DNA of 5,438 nucleotides from Nitrososphaerota archaeon (GTDB lineage: Archaea > Thermoproteota > Nitrososphaeria > Nitrososphaerales > JAGGXQ01): the NCBI GenBank assembly GCA_021162925.1, contig JAGGXQ010000010.1:1-5438 (forward strand), written 5' to 3'. A model generated the notes under the pieces. It did not search any database, was not told the DNA's origin, and was given only the letters and a program-made list of their open reading frames with translations. Shown here piece by piece: positions 1 to 5,438 of the stretch. Each line of letters begins with the position of its first letter. The stretch's first letter is position 1. The translations under genes were made by a program, and so were the position numbers.

Positions 1-354
1 GAAGGCGGTCGGGATCAGGGCCCCTCCCAGGTTCACGGCGATCAGCGTCTTCCTCTTCCCATACCTCACGCTCGGTATCCTCCACCTGATCCCGAAGAAG
101 CTCACCTCCTCGAAGTACGTGATCGGCTGGATCGATTCGACCTCGGCGACCTTAAGGTTCAGACAGCTACCGAAGAGCGAGGAGGCGAAGACGCCGAAAA
201 TGAGGTAAGGGGGGGTGCCGAGAGAGAGGCTGAACAGGATCCCCGCCTCGATGTAGTATGGAAGCAAGAGGGAGGTCATGAGGAGCAGGAATGTGAAGTA
301 AGGGCCGGTCAAGGGGCGGTAGATCAGTATCCTGTCTTGCACTTCGTCCTCCAT
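1..354 (-). CDS. DUF1614 family membrane protein, N-terminal 118 residues (cut by window edge)
   Basis: This open frame starts with ATG at 354 and runs off the left edge without a stop, so only the first 118 residues are seen. After a short charged N-terminus (MEDEVQDR) there are two hydrophobic stretches at about residues 19-45 and 48-64. A soluble-looking loop follows, containing FFGIRWRIP (86-94), and then IAVNLGGALIP (105-115). A small-residue GS..N turn after the second membrane segment, a loop ending in R..P, and an AVN.GGA.IP motif are the pattern I associate with DUF1614 integral membrane proteins of bacteria and archaea, whose function is unknown. The gene begins 2 bases after the queT stop (TAG-CC-ATG). 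A GGTGGG Shine-Dalgarno-like stretch at 366-361 lies inside the end of queT, so the two are probably co-transcribed and translationally coupled. The family call is from motif memory; the gene being real is well supported by frame, spacing and hydrophobicity. Confidence 0.8.
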   Translation of the reverse strand, partial: MEDEVQDRILIYRPLTGPYFTFLLLMTSLLLPYYIEAGILFSLSLGTPPYLIFGVFASSLFGSCLNLKVAEVESIQPITYFEEVSFFGIRWRIPSVRYGKRKTLIAVNLGGALIPTAF

Positions 355-356
355 GG

Positions 357-857
357 CTAGCCCACCAGCTTCTCGATCGCCTTGGTCCTCAAGAGCGCCT
401 TGACAAGCATGCTCCCTACCAGGACCACGGAGATGAGCTCCCCCGCCAGGACCGCGAGGAAGCATACGCCGGGGCTGGCAACCCTGTAGATGCCGTAGAG
501 CAGCCCTGCCCCTATGATGAGCGCTATCACCACCGATGAGGCAAGGGTCCCCAAAAGCAACCCATGCCTTACCTTCGCCCTGCCGAATATCATGCAAATG
601 CAAGATGCCAAGAAGTTCGCCACCGTGCCTAGGATCAGGTCCGGGAAGCCGTATGGGGAGAACGCATTAGCCACCAAGTTCCCTAGGGTAACCCCTAGGA
701 CCACCCCCCAGCCCATCTCGGGGATGAAGCTGAGCGCTATCAGGGCGTCGGTGAGCCTGACCTGGACCAGCCCGTAGGCTATCGGGGTAAGGGCCACCGT
801 CCCTACCGCGTAAAGAGAGGCCACCATCGCTGCCAAAGAGATTACCTTTACCCTCAT
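357..857 (-). CDS. queT: QueT family transporter, probable queuosine/archaeosine precursor uptake subunit
   Basis: This is a 166-residue polytopic membrane protein with about five to six hydrophobic segments (roughly residues 4-24, 38-46, 50-66, 73-93, 99-122, 131-155). The diagnostic part is residues 27-85: AYGLVQVRLTDAL, then GVVLGVTLGNLVAN, then the FPDLILGTVANFLA stretch. It fits the QueT pattern of an aromatic-G-x-x-Q-x-R start, a G-x-x-x-G-x-x-x-(A)N helix and a D-x-(I/L)-x-G-T/S helix. QueT proteins are ECF-type substrate-binding (S) components linked to uptake of deazapurine precursors. In an archaeon the likely cargo is preQ0 or a related base used for archaeosine in tRNA. No ATPase or EcfT subunit is encoded nearby, so any energising module must lie elsewhere or the protein works alone. 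The ATG at 857 is chosen because a TATA box centred near 883.5 predicts transcription starting at this codon. DUF1614 follows directly. The substrate is inferred from the family only. Confidence 0.88.
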   Translation of the reverse strand: MRVKVISLAAMVASLYAVGTVALTPIAYGLVQVRLTDALIALSFIPEMGWGVVLGVTLGNLVANAFSPYGFPDLILGTVANFLASCICMIFGRAKVRHGLLLGTLASSVVIALIIGAGLLYGIYRVASPGVCFLAVLAGELISVVLVGSMLVKALLRTKAIEKLVG

Positions 858-878
858 CCCCGAAAGGATTTGGTTCGT

Positions 879-893
879 TCTTATAAGATTTCC
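879..893 (-). promoter_or_regulatory. TATA box and BRE-like element of the queT-DUF1614 unit
   Basis: On the minus strand, TCTTATAAGA (888-879) is a good archaeal TATA box, preceded by a purine-rich GGAAA-like BRE that abuts and overlaps the TAG stop (895-893) of the upstream dehydrogenase gene. The box centre is about 26-27 bases from the A of the queT ATG at 857, the usual TATA-to-start distance, so the transcript is predicted to be leaderless. A leaderless start leaves no room for a preQ-type riboswitch. The TATA box is itself a 10-bp palindrome, so only the BRE side gives it direction. Confidence 0.68.
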
Positions 894-1903
894 TAAGGGC
901 TCACCTTCAGGACGCTCGTCATCTCCTCGATCCTGCCCTTCCCGAACTCTATCATCGCATCCTGGAGCTCCTCGAACCCGAAGACCCTCTTCTCTATGCT
1001 CATGTCTATCCTTTTGGCCAGCTCTACCATGGCCCTAGATGTGCTCCTCTTCACGTTGTAGACCGTCTTTATCGTCTTGCCCCATAGGTTCTCGTACCTG
1101 CCTATGGTTATCGGGGTCGATGCGACTTGGGCCAGGACAAGGGTGCCACCTGGGTTGAGGGCCTCGAGCGCCCTTTCGACGGCCTCCCCTATCGGGGGGA
1201 AGGATACTATGCAGTCGAGCTTTCTAGGGGGTGCCTCCTCCAACAGGTTCCCGATCCAAGCCGCTCCCAGCTGCTCCGCGAGCTCCCTGTGCCTCTTCGC
1301 CCTGGTGCTCACGTACACCTCGATCCCCAACCCGTTGGCTATCTTGGTGAGGTAGTAGGCGGTCGGGCCGAAGCCTATGATGCCCAGCCTATCCCCCGGC
1401 TTCGGGGACGCGAGCTCGAATGCGAGGTAAGATGCGACCCCGGGGCACATCAAAGGGGCGAGGTCGTCGAAGCCGAGGGGTACGCCGTTGAGGTTCAGGG
1501 CATAGCCCTCTTGGGCCACCACGTACTCGGCGAAGCCTCCGTCGACGTCCCACCCGGTCCTTACGCGGTTCGGGCAGTAGTTCTCTCGGCCCGAGGTGCA
1601 GTACTTGCAGCTCCCACAGGTGCTGTAGAGCCAGGTCAGGCCGACCCTGTCCCCAACCTTGAAGTCCCTGACCCCCTCCCCCACCTTGTCGACGATCCCC
1701 GCTATCTCGTGGCCCAGTATCACGGGGCTCTTGTGCAGAGGTAGATCGCCCTCCGCTATGTGGAGATCGGTCCTGCATATCCCGCACGACTTCACCTTTA
1801 TCCTTATCTGGCCCCTAGACGGCTCCGGGTCCGGGTAGTCTTCGACGAGCTTGAGAGGCCTCTCCTCTATCTTCGCCTGCCTCTCCAGGACCCACGCCCT
1901 CAT
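893..1903 (-). CDS. Zinc-dependent alcohol dehydrogenase (MDR superfamily)
   Basis: This complete 336-residue medium-chain dehydrogenase/reductase should oxidise an alcohol or reduce an aldehyde with NAD(P). The catalytic zinc ligands are visible as Cys43 in CGICRTDLH, His65-Glu66 in the GHE motif, and probably Cys153 in APLMCPG. The structural zinc lobe is complete: Cys96, Cys99, Cys102, Cys110 (C-x2-C-x2-C-x7-C). The cofactor domain has the glycine loop GIIGFGPTA (174-182), and the following strand ends in STRAKRHR (199-206) with no acidic residue, which hints at NADP(H) but does not prove it. The CRTDLHIAEGDLP block, GWDVDGGFAEYV (117-128) and GFG-x-x-A loop resemble the subfamily usually named 'zinc-binding alcohol dehydrogenase family protein' (TIGR02822-like, about 330 residues), distinct from classical ADH. 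Its ATG overlaps the nnr stop as TGATG and is served by a strong Shine-Dalgarno in the end of nnr, so it is the second gene of that operon. The physiological substrate is unknown. Confidence 0.93.
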   Translation of the reverse strand: MRAWVLERQAKIEERPLKLVEDYPDPEPSRGQIRIKVKSCGICRTDLHIAEGDLPLHKSPVILGHEIAGIVDKVGEGVRDFKVGDRVGLTWLYSTCGSCKYCTSGRENYCPNRVRTGWDVDGGFAEYVVAQEGYALNLNGVPLGFDDLAPLMCPGVASYLAFELASPKPGDRLGIIGFGPTAYYLTKIANGLGIEVYVSTRAKRHRELAEQLGAAWIGNLLEEAPPRKLDCIVSFPPIGEAVERALEALNPGGTLVLAQVASTPITIGRYENLWGKTIKTVYNVKRSTSRAMVELAKRIDMSIEKRVFGFEELQDAMIEFGKGRIEEMTSVLKVSP

Positions 1904-3483
1904 CAGATCACCTCGGGCATGTAGCTCGAGACGACCTCTTCGAACCTCTCCCTTAACGCCTTCATGGCGTCGGGGAGCCAGAGCAGTATGTCCTCGGCGG
2001 TTATCCCATCCTCCCCCTTAGCCTTGGCCGCAAGGTCTCCCGACAGGCCGTGGACGAATACGCCCATCCTGACCGCATCCCCGAGCTCCAGGCCTAGGCC
2101 GTACATGGCGGCTATCGTCCCCGTAAGCACGTCCCCCGAGCCCGCGGTGGCCATCCCGGGATTCCCGCTCAGGTTGACGAATACCCTGCCATCGGGGTAG
2201 GCTATGAGGCTGTGCGCGCCCTTGAGCACCAGGTAGGAATTGAAGGCGGATGCCGCCTCCCTAGCCGAAGGGACCCTGGCCCCCTCTATCTCCCTCACGC
2301 TCTTCCCCGTAAGCCTCGACATTTCGCCCGGGTGAGGGGTGAGCACGGTCGGGGCCCTCCTCGAGTTCAGGACCTCGACTCGCTTGGATATCGCGGTGAG
2401 CCCATCCCCGTCTATTATCACGGGCTTCTCGATCTTCTCGGCAAGGCTTATCAGCAACTCCTGGGTCTCTTCGTTGAGCGACGTGCCGGGGCCGAGTATC
2501 ACCACGTCTATGCCGTATTCCTCTATCAGGTCGAGTATCCCGTCCTCGTTCTCCCTCGCTATCGAGCCCTCCTCCGTCTCCTCCAGGGGTATGTAGACCA
2601 CCTCGCTCGCCTTCGATGCTATATGGGGTATGATGGACTTCGGGGCCGCGAGCCTGGAGTAGCCCCCGCCCGCCTTGAGGAAGGAGAGCGATGAGAAGTA
2701 AGGGGCCCCGTAGTAGTTCCTCGCCCCCGCGACCACCAAAAGCTTCCCAAAGGTGCCCTTATGGCCCCACTTCGGCCTCTCGGGCAGCCTCACGGGCGAG
2801 TTGAGTTCGCTCTTTATCCACTCGCCTTCGTACAAGTCGGGGGGGAACGATATGTAGGAGACGAATAGCTTGCCCCCGTAGTGGCAGCCCGGGTAGACCA
2901 CGTTCCCTATCTTCGGAAGGCCGAACGTTATCGTGTAGTCGGCCTTTACCGCGACGCCGTACACCTTCCCATCGTCGCCTCCCACGCCAGAAGGTATGTC
3001 TATGCTGAAGACGGTCTTTTTAGCGCCGTTGACCTCCTCTATCACCTTCCTGTGCAGGCCCTTGACCTCCCTAGATAGGCCCGTTCCGAAGAGCCCGTCG
3101 ACGACCGCATCACACCGAGCCAAAGCGTCTGAAAGTCCCTTTAGCTGGTAATCTTCGGTTATCGTGGTCAGATCGAGCCCTAGACTCTCGACTATCTCGT
3201 AGTTCTTCCTCGCAGGGCCCTTGTACCTAGATGGGTCCCCTACCACGAAGACCTTCACCTCCCCACCGTTCGAGTGGAGCTTCCTTGCGACCACCAGAGC
3301 ATCGCCGCCGTTGTTCCCTAGCCCGGCTATTACGACGAACCTCTTACCCTTGATCCCGAACTCCTTCAAGATGGCGAAGTAGACGGCGTGGCCGGCGTTC
3401 TCCATCAGGAGCTGGTGATCTATGCCGAGCTCGACCGCCCTAGAGTCCAATCCGTGCATCTCGGAAACGGTGCTCACCTTCAA
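1903..3483 (-). CDS. nnr: Bifunctional NAD(P)H-hydrate epimerase / ADP-dependent NAD(P)H-hydrate dehydratase
   Basis: This cytosolic metabolite-repair enzyme of 526 residues interconverts the R and S epimers of hydrated NAD(P)H and dehydrates the S form back to NAD(P)H, using ADP in prokaryotic members. Residues about 1-215 are the YjeF-N epimerase: LLMENAG (25-31), the nucleotide loop [14 protein letters not shown] (54-67), [12 protein letters not shown] (129-140) and DIPSG (162-166). Residues about 230-515 are the ribokinase-like dehydratase: [13 protein letters not shown] (241-253), LGPGT (330-334), IDGDGL (357-362), [11 protein letters not shown] (381-391), KG (421-422), and GSGDVLTG (448-455) with Asp451 as the expected catalytic residue. 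All key motifs are intact and the length is normal for the fused form. The start is TTG at 3483: an in-frame TGA lies three codons upstream, and [17 protein letters not shown] fits the usual family N-terminus, so the ATG at 3459 would be too short. It is the first gene of an operon with the overlapping alcohol dehydrogenase. A TATA box and a palindrome lie just upstream. Confidence 0.97.
   Translation of the reverse strand: MKVSTVSEMHGLDSRAVELGIDHQLLMENAGHAVYFAILKEFGIKGKRFVVIAGLGNNGGDALVVARKLHSNGGEVKVFVVGDPSRYKGPARKNYEIVESLGLDLTTITEDYQLKGLSDALARCDAVVDGLFGTGLSREVKGLHRKVIEEVNGAKKTVFSIDIPSGVGGDDGKVYGVAVKADYTITFGLPKIGNVVYPGCHYGGKLFVSYISFPPDLYEGEWIKSELNSPVRLPERPKWGHKGTFGKLLVVAGARNYYGAPYFSSLSFLKAGGGYSRLAAPKSIIPHIASKASEVVYIPLEETEEGSIARENEDGILDLIEEYGIDVVILGPGTSLNEETQELLISLAEKIEKPVIIDGDGLTAISKRVEVLNSRRAPTVLTPHPGEMSRLTGKSVREIEGARVPSAREAASAFNSYLVLKGAHSLIAYPDGRVFVNLSGNPGMATAGSGDVLTGTIAAMYGLGLELGDAVRMGVFVHGLSGDLAAKAKGEDGITAEDILLWLPDAMKALRERFEEVVSSYMPEVI
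1906..1914 (-). promoter_or_regulatory. Strong Shine-Dalgarno for the alcohol dehydrogenase, inside the end of nnr
   Basis: Minus-strand GAGGTGATC matches the archaeal anti-Shine-Dalgarno (16S end AUCACCUCC) over eight or more bases and lies about 5 bases (counted from GAGGTG) before the ATG at 1903. It is made from the last codons of nnr (Glu-Val-Ile). With the TGATG stop/start overlap it decides the dehydrogenase start and implies coupled translation. Confidence 0.8.
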
Positions 3484-3489
3484 TCCAAA

Positions 3490-3507
3490 TCACGTGAATT
3501 CACGTAG
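3490..3507. promoter_or_regulatory. Palindromic operator candidate upstream of nnr
   Basis: ACGTGAATTCACGT at 3492-3505 is a perfect 14-bp palindrome. The same DNA also holds two TCACGT units starting at 3490 and 3500, exactly 10 bp apart, i.e. on the same face of the helix. It lies between the nnr TATA box (about 3516-3524) and the TTG start at 3483, at or just upstream of the predicted transcription start near 3493. A dimeric regulator bound there would be expected to block initiation at nnr. No regulator gene is in view, and the role as operator is inferred from position and symmetry. Confidence 0.5.
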
Positions 3508-3515
3508 AGCGTGGG

Positions 3516-3527
3516 TTATAAAAATAT
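3516..3527 (-). promoter_or_regulatory. TATA box of the nnr-alcohol dehydrogenase operon
   Basis: The minus strand reads ATATTTTTATAA from 3527 to 3516, an AT-only block in a GC-rich genome that fits an archaeal TATA box. With the box centred near 3519-3520, transcription should start near 3493, giving a leader of only about 10 bases before the TTG at 3483. The BRE upstream is not clear-cut. Confidence 0.62.
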
Positions 3528-3554
3528 CGCACCTTTCGTAAGAGCAGCCGGAGG

Positions 3555-3569
3555 CAACGCTTTTAAATT
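3555..3569 (+). promoter_or_regulatory. TATA box of the GT-C-like membrane protein gene
   Basis: TTTTAAATT at 3561-3569 is a TATA-like box facing right; the bases before it (GCAACGC) are only a weak BRE. The centre near 3565 puts transcription start at about 3591, on the A of the ATG chosen for the downstream gene, so the mRNA is predicted to be leaderless or nearly so. It is back-to-back with the nnr promoter, with about 45 bp between TATA centres. Confidence 0.6.
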
Positions 3570-3590
3570 CCGGATTTGATTTAAGTGAAA

Positions 3591-5228
3591 ATGGGTAGAT
3601 TTTTGGAGAATTTGAGCTCGTTTCTGGTCTCCCTTGGGCTATTCATCGCCATTATCCAGGCTTTGAACCTTTTCGGCGTCATATACTACCCGACGATAAG
3701 AAGGATAACTTGGGAGAGGGTCGCCGATCTTACTCTGACCGGGGATAGGAACGCGGACCTGATCCTAATGGCCGTAGCCCTGGCCCTCGGCTTGGCTCTG
3801 ATGCTCAGGGATAGGAGGGGTTTGAGGGAGAAGCTCCCGCACGTGTGCTCTTACTTCATCCTGATCTTGGCGGCGATCGAAGCCATCTCCCTGGTAAGGT
3901 GGCTCTTGTACCCGATCTACCCGACCCCGCTCTACGGGGATCCTAGCTGGCACTTCCCTTACCTGGAGATGCAGCTCTTCTACATATCCGGCCTCCTGAC
4001 CCCTTACCTCTTGGTCCTGCTCTTCTTCTGGTGGCTCATCAGGCCCCTGGCCGACCTTTTGCCCAAGGTGGATTTCGAGTTTCGCCCGACCTTCCCGGCC
4101 AGATGGGCCAAGGGGTTGCTGCTCTTCTCGATGGCGATGAGCGTTTTCGTAGCGATCTACCCTTACTTGCCATCCGTCAACCCTCACGGGGTTAGCGTGA
4201 GCGTCGACGTCATATACTACAAGGAGTGGCTCGAAGAGATGGGCAAGGCTCCGGATGTGGTCTCTTACGCGTTCACCCAAGGGGGGCATAGCGGGGACAG
4301 GCCCATCCCCTTGCTGCTCATGTACTCGCTCGCGGGGCTCTCCGGGAACGAGGAGTGGGCGATAAGGCTCATCCCCGTGCTCTTGGGGCCCTTGCTCATC
4401 CTATCCGTGTTTCAGTTCGTTAAGAAGGGGACGAAGAGCCCGCAGTTAGCGGCCATAGCGGCCTTGTTCACCCTTTTCTCCTACCACGAAACGATCGGGC
4501 TCTACTCCGGGTTCTTCGCGAACTGGATCGCCCTCATATTCTCTTACCTCTTCATGTCCCACCTCGTCGCTTTATGGGACTCCGAATCCTTCAAGGATTA
4601 CTCGCTCGCCCTGGCGTCCTCGCTCGGCGTGCTCCTATCTCATTCGGCGACCTGGACCATGCTCATGATAGGGTTCGGGCTCTTCTTGGTATTGACCGTT
4701 GCCAAAGAGCGCAAGCTCAGTAAGAAGGTGTTGCTCATGCTCTCCTTGCTTGCCCTGTGCCTGCTTACGGATCAGGCGAGGACCCTACTCTTAGGGGCTA
4801 GGAGCGGGGTCGAGTGGGGCGTGGAGCTTACGAGCCCTATAGGCCTGGGGGAGTTCATGAGGAGGTGGTACAACGTCGCCTACGCTACCCACGTGTACCT
4901 GGGCGGCTTCTACACGAACTTCATAACCCCCCTGCTAGCCCTCTACGCATCGCTCTTCATGAAGCTCGAAGACAGGTTCGATAGGCTCTTGCTCGGCATG
5001 GTAGCCTTGGGCTCGGTCGCGTTCGCTCTAGGGAACTACGGATTTCAGGTGAGGGTGCTCTACAACCTGCCGATCCAGGTCCTGTCGGCCTTGGGCTACT
5101 GCTCCATCCTGGGGAGGAGCAGGAGGGCTTTCGAGCCTTGGCTTCTGCTATCGGTGTTCGTGCTCCTCTTCCAGTTCGACTACTTGTTCAGGACGCTTGC
5201 GAACCTACCCTTATGTTCGAGTTTTTAA
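3591..5228 (+). CDS. Polytopic membrane protein with GT-C glycosyltransferase-like architecture, specific function unknown
   Basis: I do not recognise a named family for this 545-residue protein. It is strongly hydrophobic, with roughly 13-15 membrane segments (counted from the ATG at 3591: about 10-29, 57-73, 86-108, 130-151, 174-193, 237-250, 259-276, 286-300, 308-328, 340-371 as one or two, 379-395, 443-456, 466-484, 490-508, 516-535). From residue 174 on it resembles GT-C enzymes, which use lipid-phosphate-linked sugars on the outer face: an acidic loop after a membrane helix (DVIYYKEW, Asp206), then DRPIPLLLMYSLAG (236-249), EEWAIRLIPVLLGPLL, YHETIGLYSGFFANW (298-312), a conserved-looking HSATW (351-355), and RVLYNLPIQVLSALG near the end. 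The first four segments look like an extra N-terminal module. GTG at 3585 would add two residues; the ATG at 3591 is preferred from TATA spacing. It has its own promoter, and the neighbouring tail at the right edge looks like a GT4 glycosyltransferase, which fits a glycan role. A non-enzymatic membrane protein cannot be excluded. Confidence 0.85.
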   Translation: MGRFLENLSSFLVSLGLFIAIIQALNLFGVIYYPTIRRITWERVADLTLTGDRNADLILMAVALALGLALMLRDRRGLREKLPHVCSYFILILAAIEAISLVRWLLYPIYPTPLYGDPSWHFPYLEMQLFYISGLLTPYLLVLLFFWWLIRPLADLLPKVDFEFRPTFPARWAKGLLLFSMAMSVFVAIYPYLPSVNPHGVSVSVDVIYYKEWLEEMGKAPDVVSYAFTQGGHSGDRPIPLLLMYSLAGLSGNEEWAIRLIPVLLGPLLILSVFQFVKKGTKSPQLAAIAALFTLFSYHETIGLYSGFFANWIALIFSYLFMSHLVALWDSESFKDYSLALASSLGVLLSHSATWTMLMIGFGLFLVLTVAKERKLSKKVLLMLSLLALCLLTDQARTLLLGARSGVEWGVELTSPIGLGEFMRRWYNVAYATHVYLGGFYTNFITPLLALYASLFMKLEDRFDRLLLGMVALGSVAFALGNYGFQVRVLYNLPIQVLSALGYCSILGRSRRAFEPWLLLSVFVLLFQFDYLFRTLANLPLCSSF

Positions 5229-5341
5229 ACTAATATATTCAAGTCTTTAGATCGGTAATTGTTAAAGGTTAACCTACCAGTAAGAGGTTCAGATATAAAT
5301 TTAATCTTATAATGATAAAAGTTAGATGTTTTGTGAAAGAA
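5229..5341. other. AT-rich spacer between convergent genes, probable transcription end zone
   Basis: This 113-base stretch separates the stop of the GT-C-like gene (5228) from the stop of the minus-strand gene at the right edge. By my count 5281-5340 is only about 22% G+C, against about 60% within the coding regions. A T5 run overlaps the first stop (5222-5226), and an A4 run at 5317-5320 gives a short T tract on the minus strand; both could serve archaeal U-tract termination, but weakly. There is no convincing gene, RNA or long hairpin. Confidence 0.5.
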
Positions 5342-5438
5342 CTAAACCCGTCTAGAAGCGTGGTACGCCAAGAGCTCTTCATATATGCTTTCAGCGGTTT
5401 TCATCGAGTTTTTTATGTTATAATTTTCTACAACGTGC
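5342..5438 (-). CDS. C-terminal tail of a probable GT4-type glycosyltransferase (cut by window edge)
   Basis: Reading leftward from the edge, one frame stays open for 31 codons and ends in TAG at 5344-5342. The peptide contains VVENYNIKNSMK followed by TAESIYEELLAYH. A V-E-x-(Y/F)-(N/S) motif followed by an amphipathic helix ending in (I/V)YEELL is the usual last element of GT-B family 4 glycosyltransferases, which transfer sugar from a nucleotide-sugar donor at the cytoplasmic face. Nothing of the catalytic domains is in view, so the identification rests on about 25 residues. Its G+C (about 40%) is clearly lower than that of the other genes here, with codons such as GAA, AAT, TAT and ATA, which may point to a surface-glycan locus with foreign composition. 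It converges on the GT-C-like gene. Confidence 0.55.
   Translation of the reverse strand, partial: HVVENYNIKNSMKTAESIYEELLAYHASRRV

Noticed and set aside
514..777. Plus-strand open frame of 87 codons antisense to queT
   Set aside because: It lies wholly inside the well-supported queT gene, has no promoter or Shine-Dalgarno, and its product shows no recognisable domain; it is a by-product of GC-rich coding sequence.
1077..1787. Long open frames on both strands overlapping the alcohol dehydrogenase (plus 1077-1355, plus 1127-1744, minus 1389-1787)
   Set aside because: The dehydrogenase frame carries complete zinc and cofactor motifs; the alternatives are low-complexity, rich in Arg, Gly and Pro, and have no initiation signals.
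1964..3078. Plus-strand open frames opposite nnr (1964-2200, 2212-2694, 2339-2596, 2881-3078)
   Set aside because: They are shadows of the nnr coding sequence, with no motifs, no upstream signals and mutual overlap in different frames.
3765..4289. Minus-strand open frame of 174 codons inside the GT-C-like gene
   Set aside because: The product is highly charged and repetitive (Gln, Arg, Glu), as expected of the reverse complement of hydrophobic coding sequence; there is no promoter.
5266..5275. 10-bp palindrome AGGTTAACCT in the right-hand spacer
   Set aside because: It is short, does not extend, and is not placed at a promoter; likely chance, although a weak terminator-associated role cannot be excluded.
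5326..5355. Tiny plus-strand ORF of nine codons downstream of a TTATAATG-like box
   Set aside because: It is too short, it overlaps the end of the right-edge minus-strand gene, and a TATA-like match is expected by chance in such AT-rich DNA.
1..5438. Search for tRNA, rRNA, CRISPR repeats, insertion sequences and C/D-box RNA
   Set aside because: Nothing was seen: non-coding space is limited to short spacers, with no cloverleaf, no tandem direct repeats beyond the TCACGT pair, no transposase motifs and no paired C/D boxes.

Overview
The window looks archaeal, most likely a thermophile of the Thermoproteota/Korarchaeota side of the tree; the exact lineage cannot be fixed from sequence alone. 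The reasons are TATA boxes (one with a purine-rich BRE-like element) placed for leaderless or nearly leaderless transcripts, an internal Shine-Dalgarno matching the archaeal 16S tail, dominant AGG/AGA arginine and ATA isoleucine codons, GC-rich genes with AT-rich spacers, and gene families common in archaea. Genes are tightly packed, and I see no mobile element, CRISPR array or stable RNA gene.

Left part, minus strand (read from 3483 down to 1). A first transcription unit holds nnr, the fused NAD(P)H-hydrate epimerase/dehydratase, followed by a zinc-dependent alcohol dehydrogenase whose ATG overlaps the nnr stop as TGATG. One enzyme repairs damaged nicotinamide cofactor and the other uses nicotinamide cofactor. 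A second unit starts from its own promoter, which touches the dehydrogenase stop codon. It encodes a QueT-type queuosine/archaeosine precursor transporter subunit and, 2 bases after it, a DUF1614 membrane protein cut by the window's left edge.

Middle (about 3484-3590). This is a compact divergent promoter region. It has a TATA box for nnr, a second TATA box for the rightward gene, and a perfect 14-bp palindrome (also two TCACGT units exactly 10 bp apart) between the nnr TATA box and its start codon. The palindrome is the best candidate regulatory site in the window.

Right part. A plus-strand gene encodes a large polytopic membrane protein of about 545 residues with GT-C-like glycosyltransferase features. 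It ends in a short AT-rich spacer facing the C-terminal tail of a minus-strand gene that enters from the right edge and resembles the end of a GT4-type glycosyltransferase. Together they suggest the edge of a surface-glycan or lipid-linked-sugar locus, though this is inference. No clearly new multi-gene system is visible. The points most worth a second look are the palindromic operator, the uncharacterised GT-C-like protein, and the QueT-DUF1614 pair.
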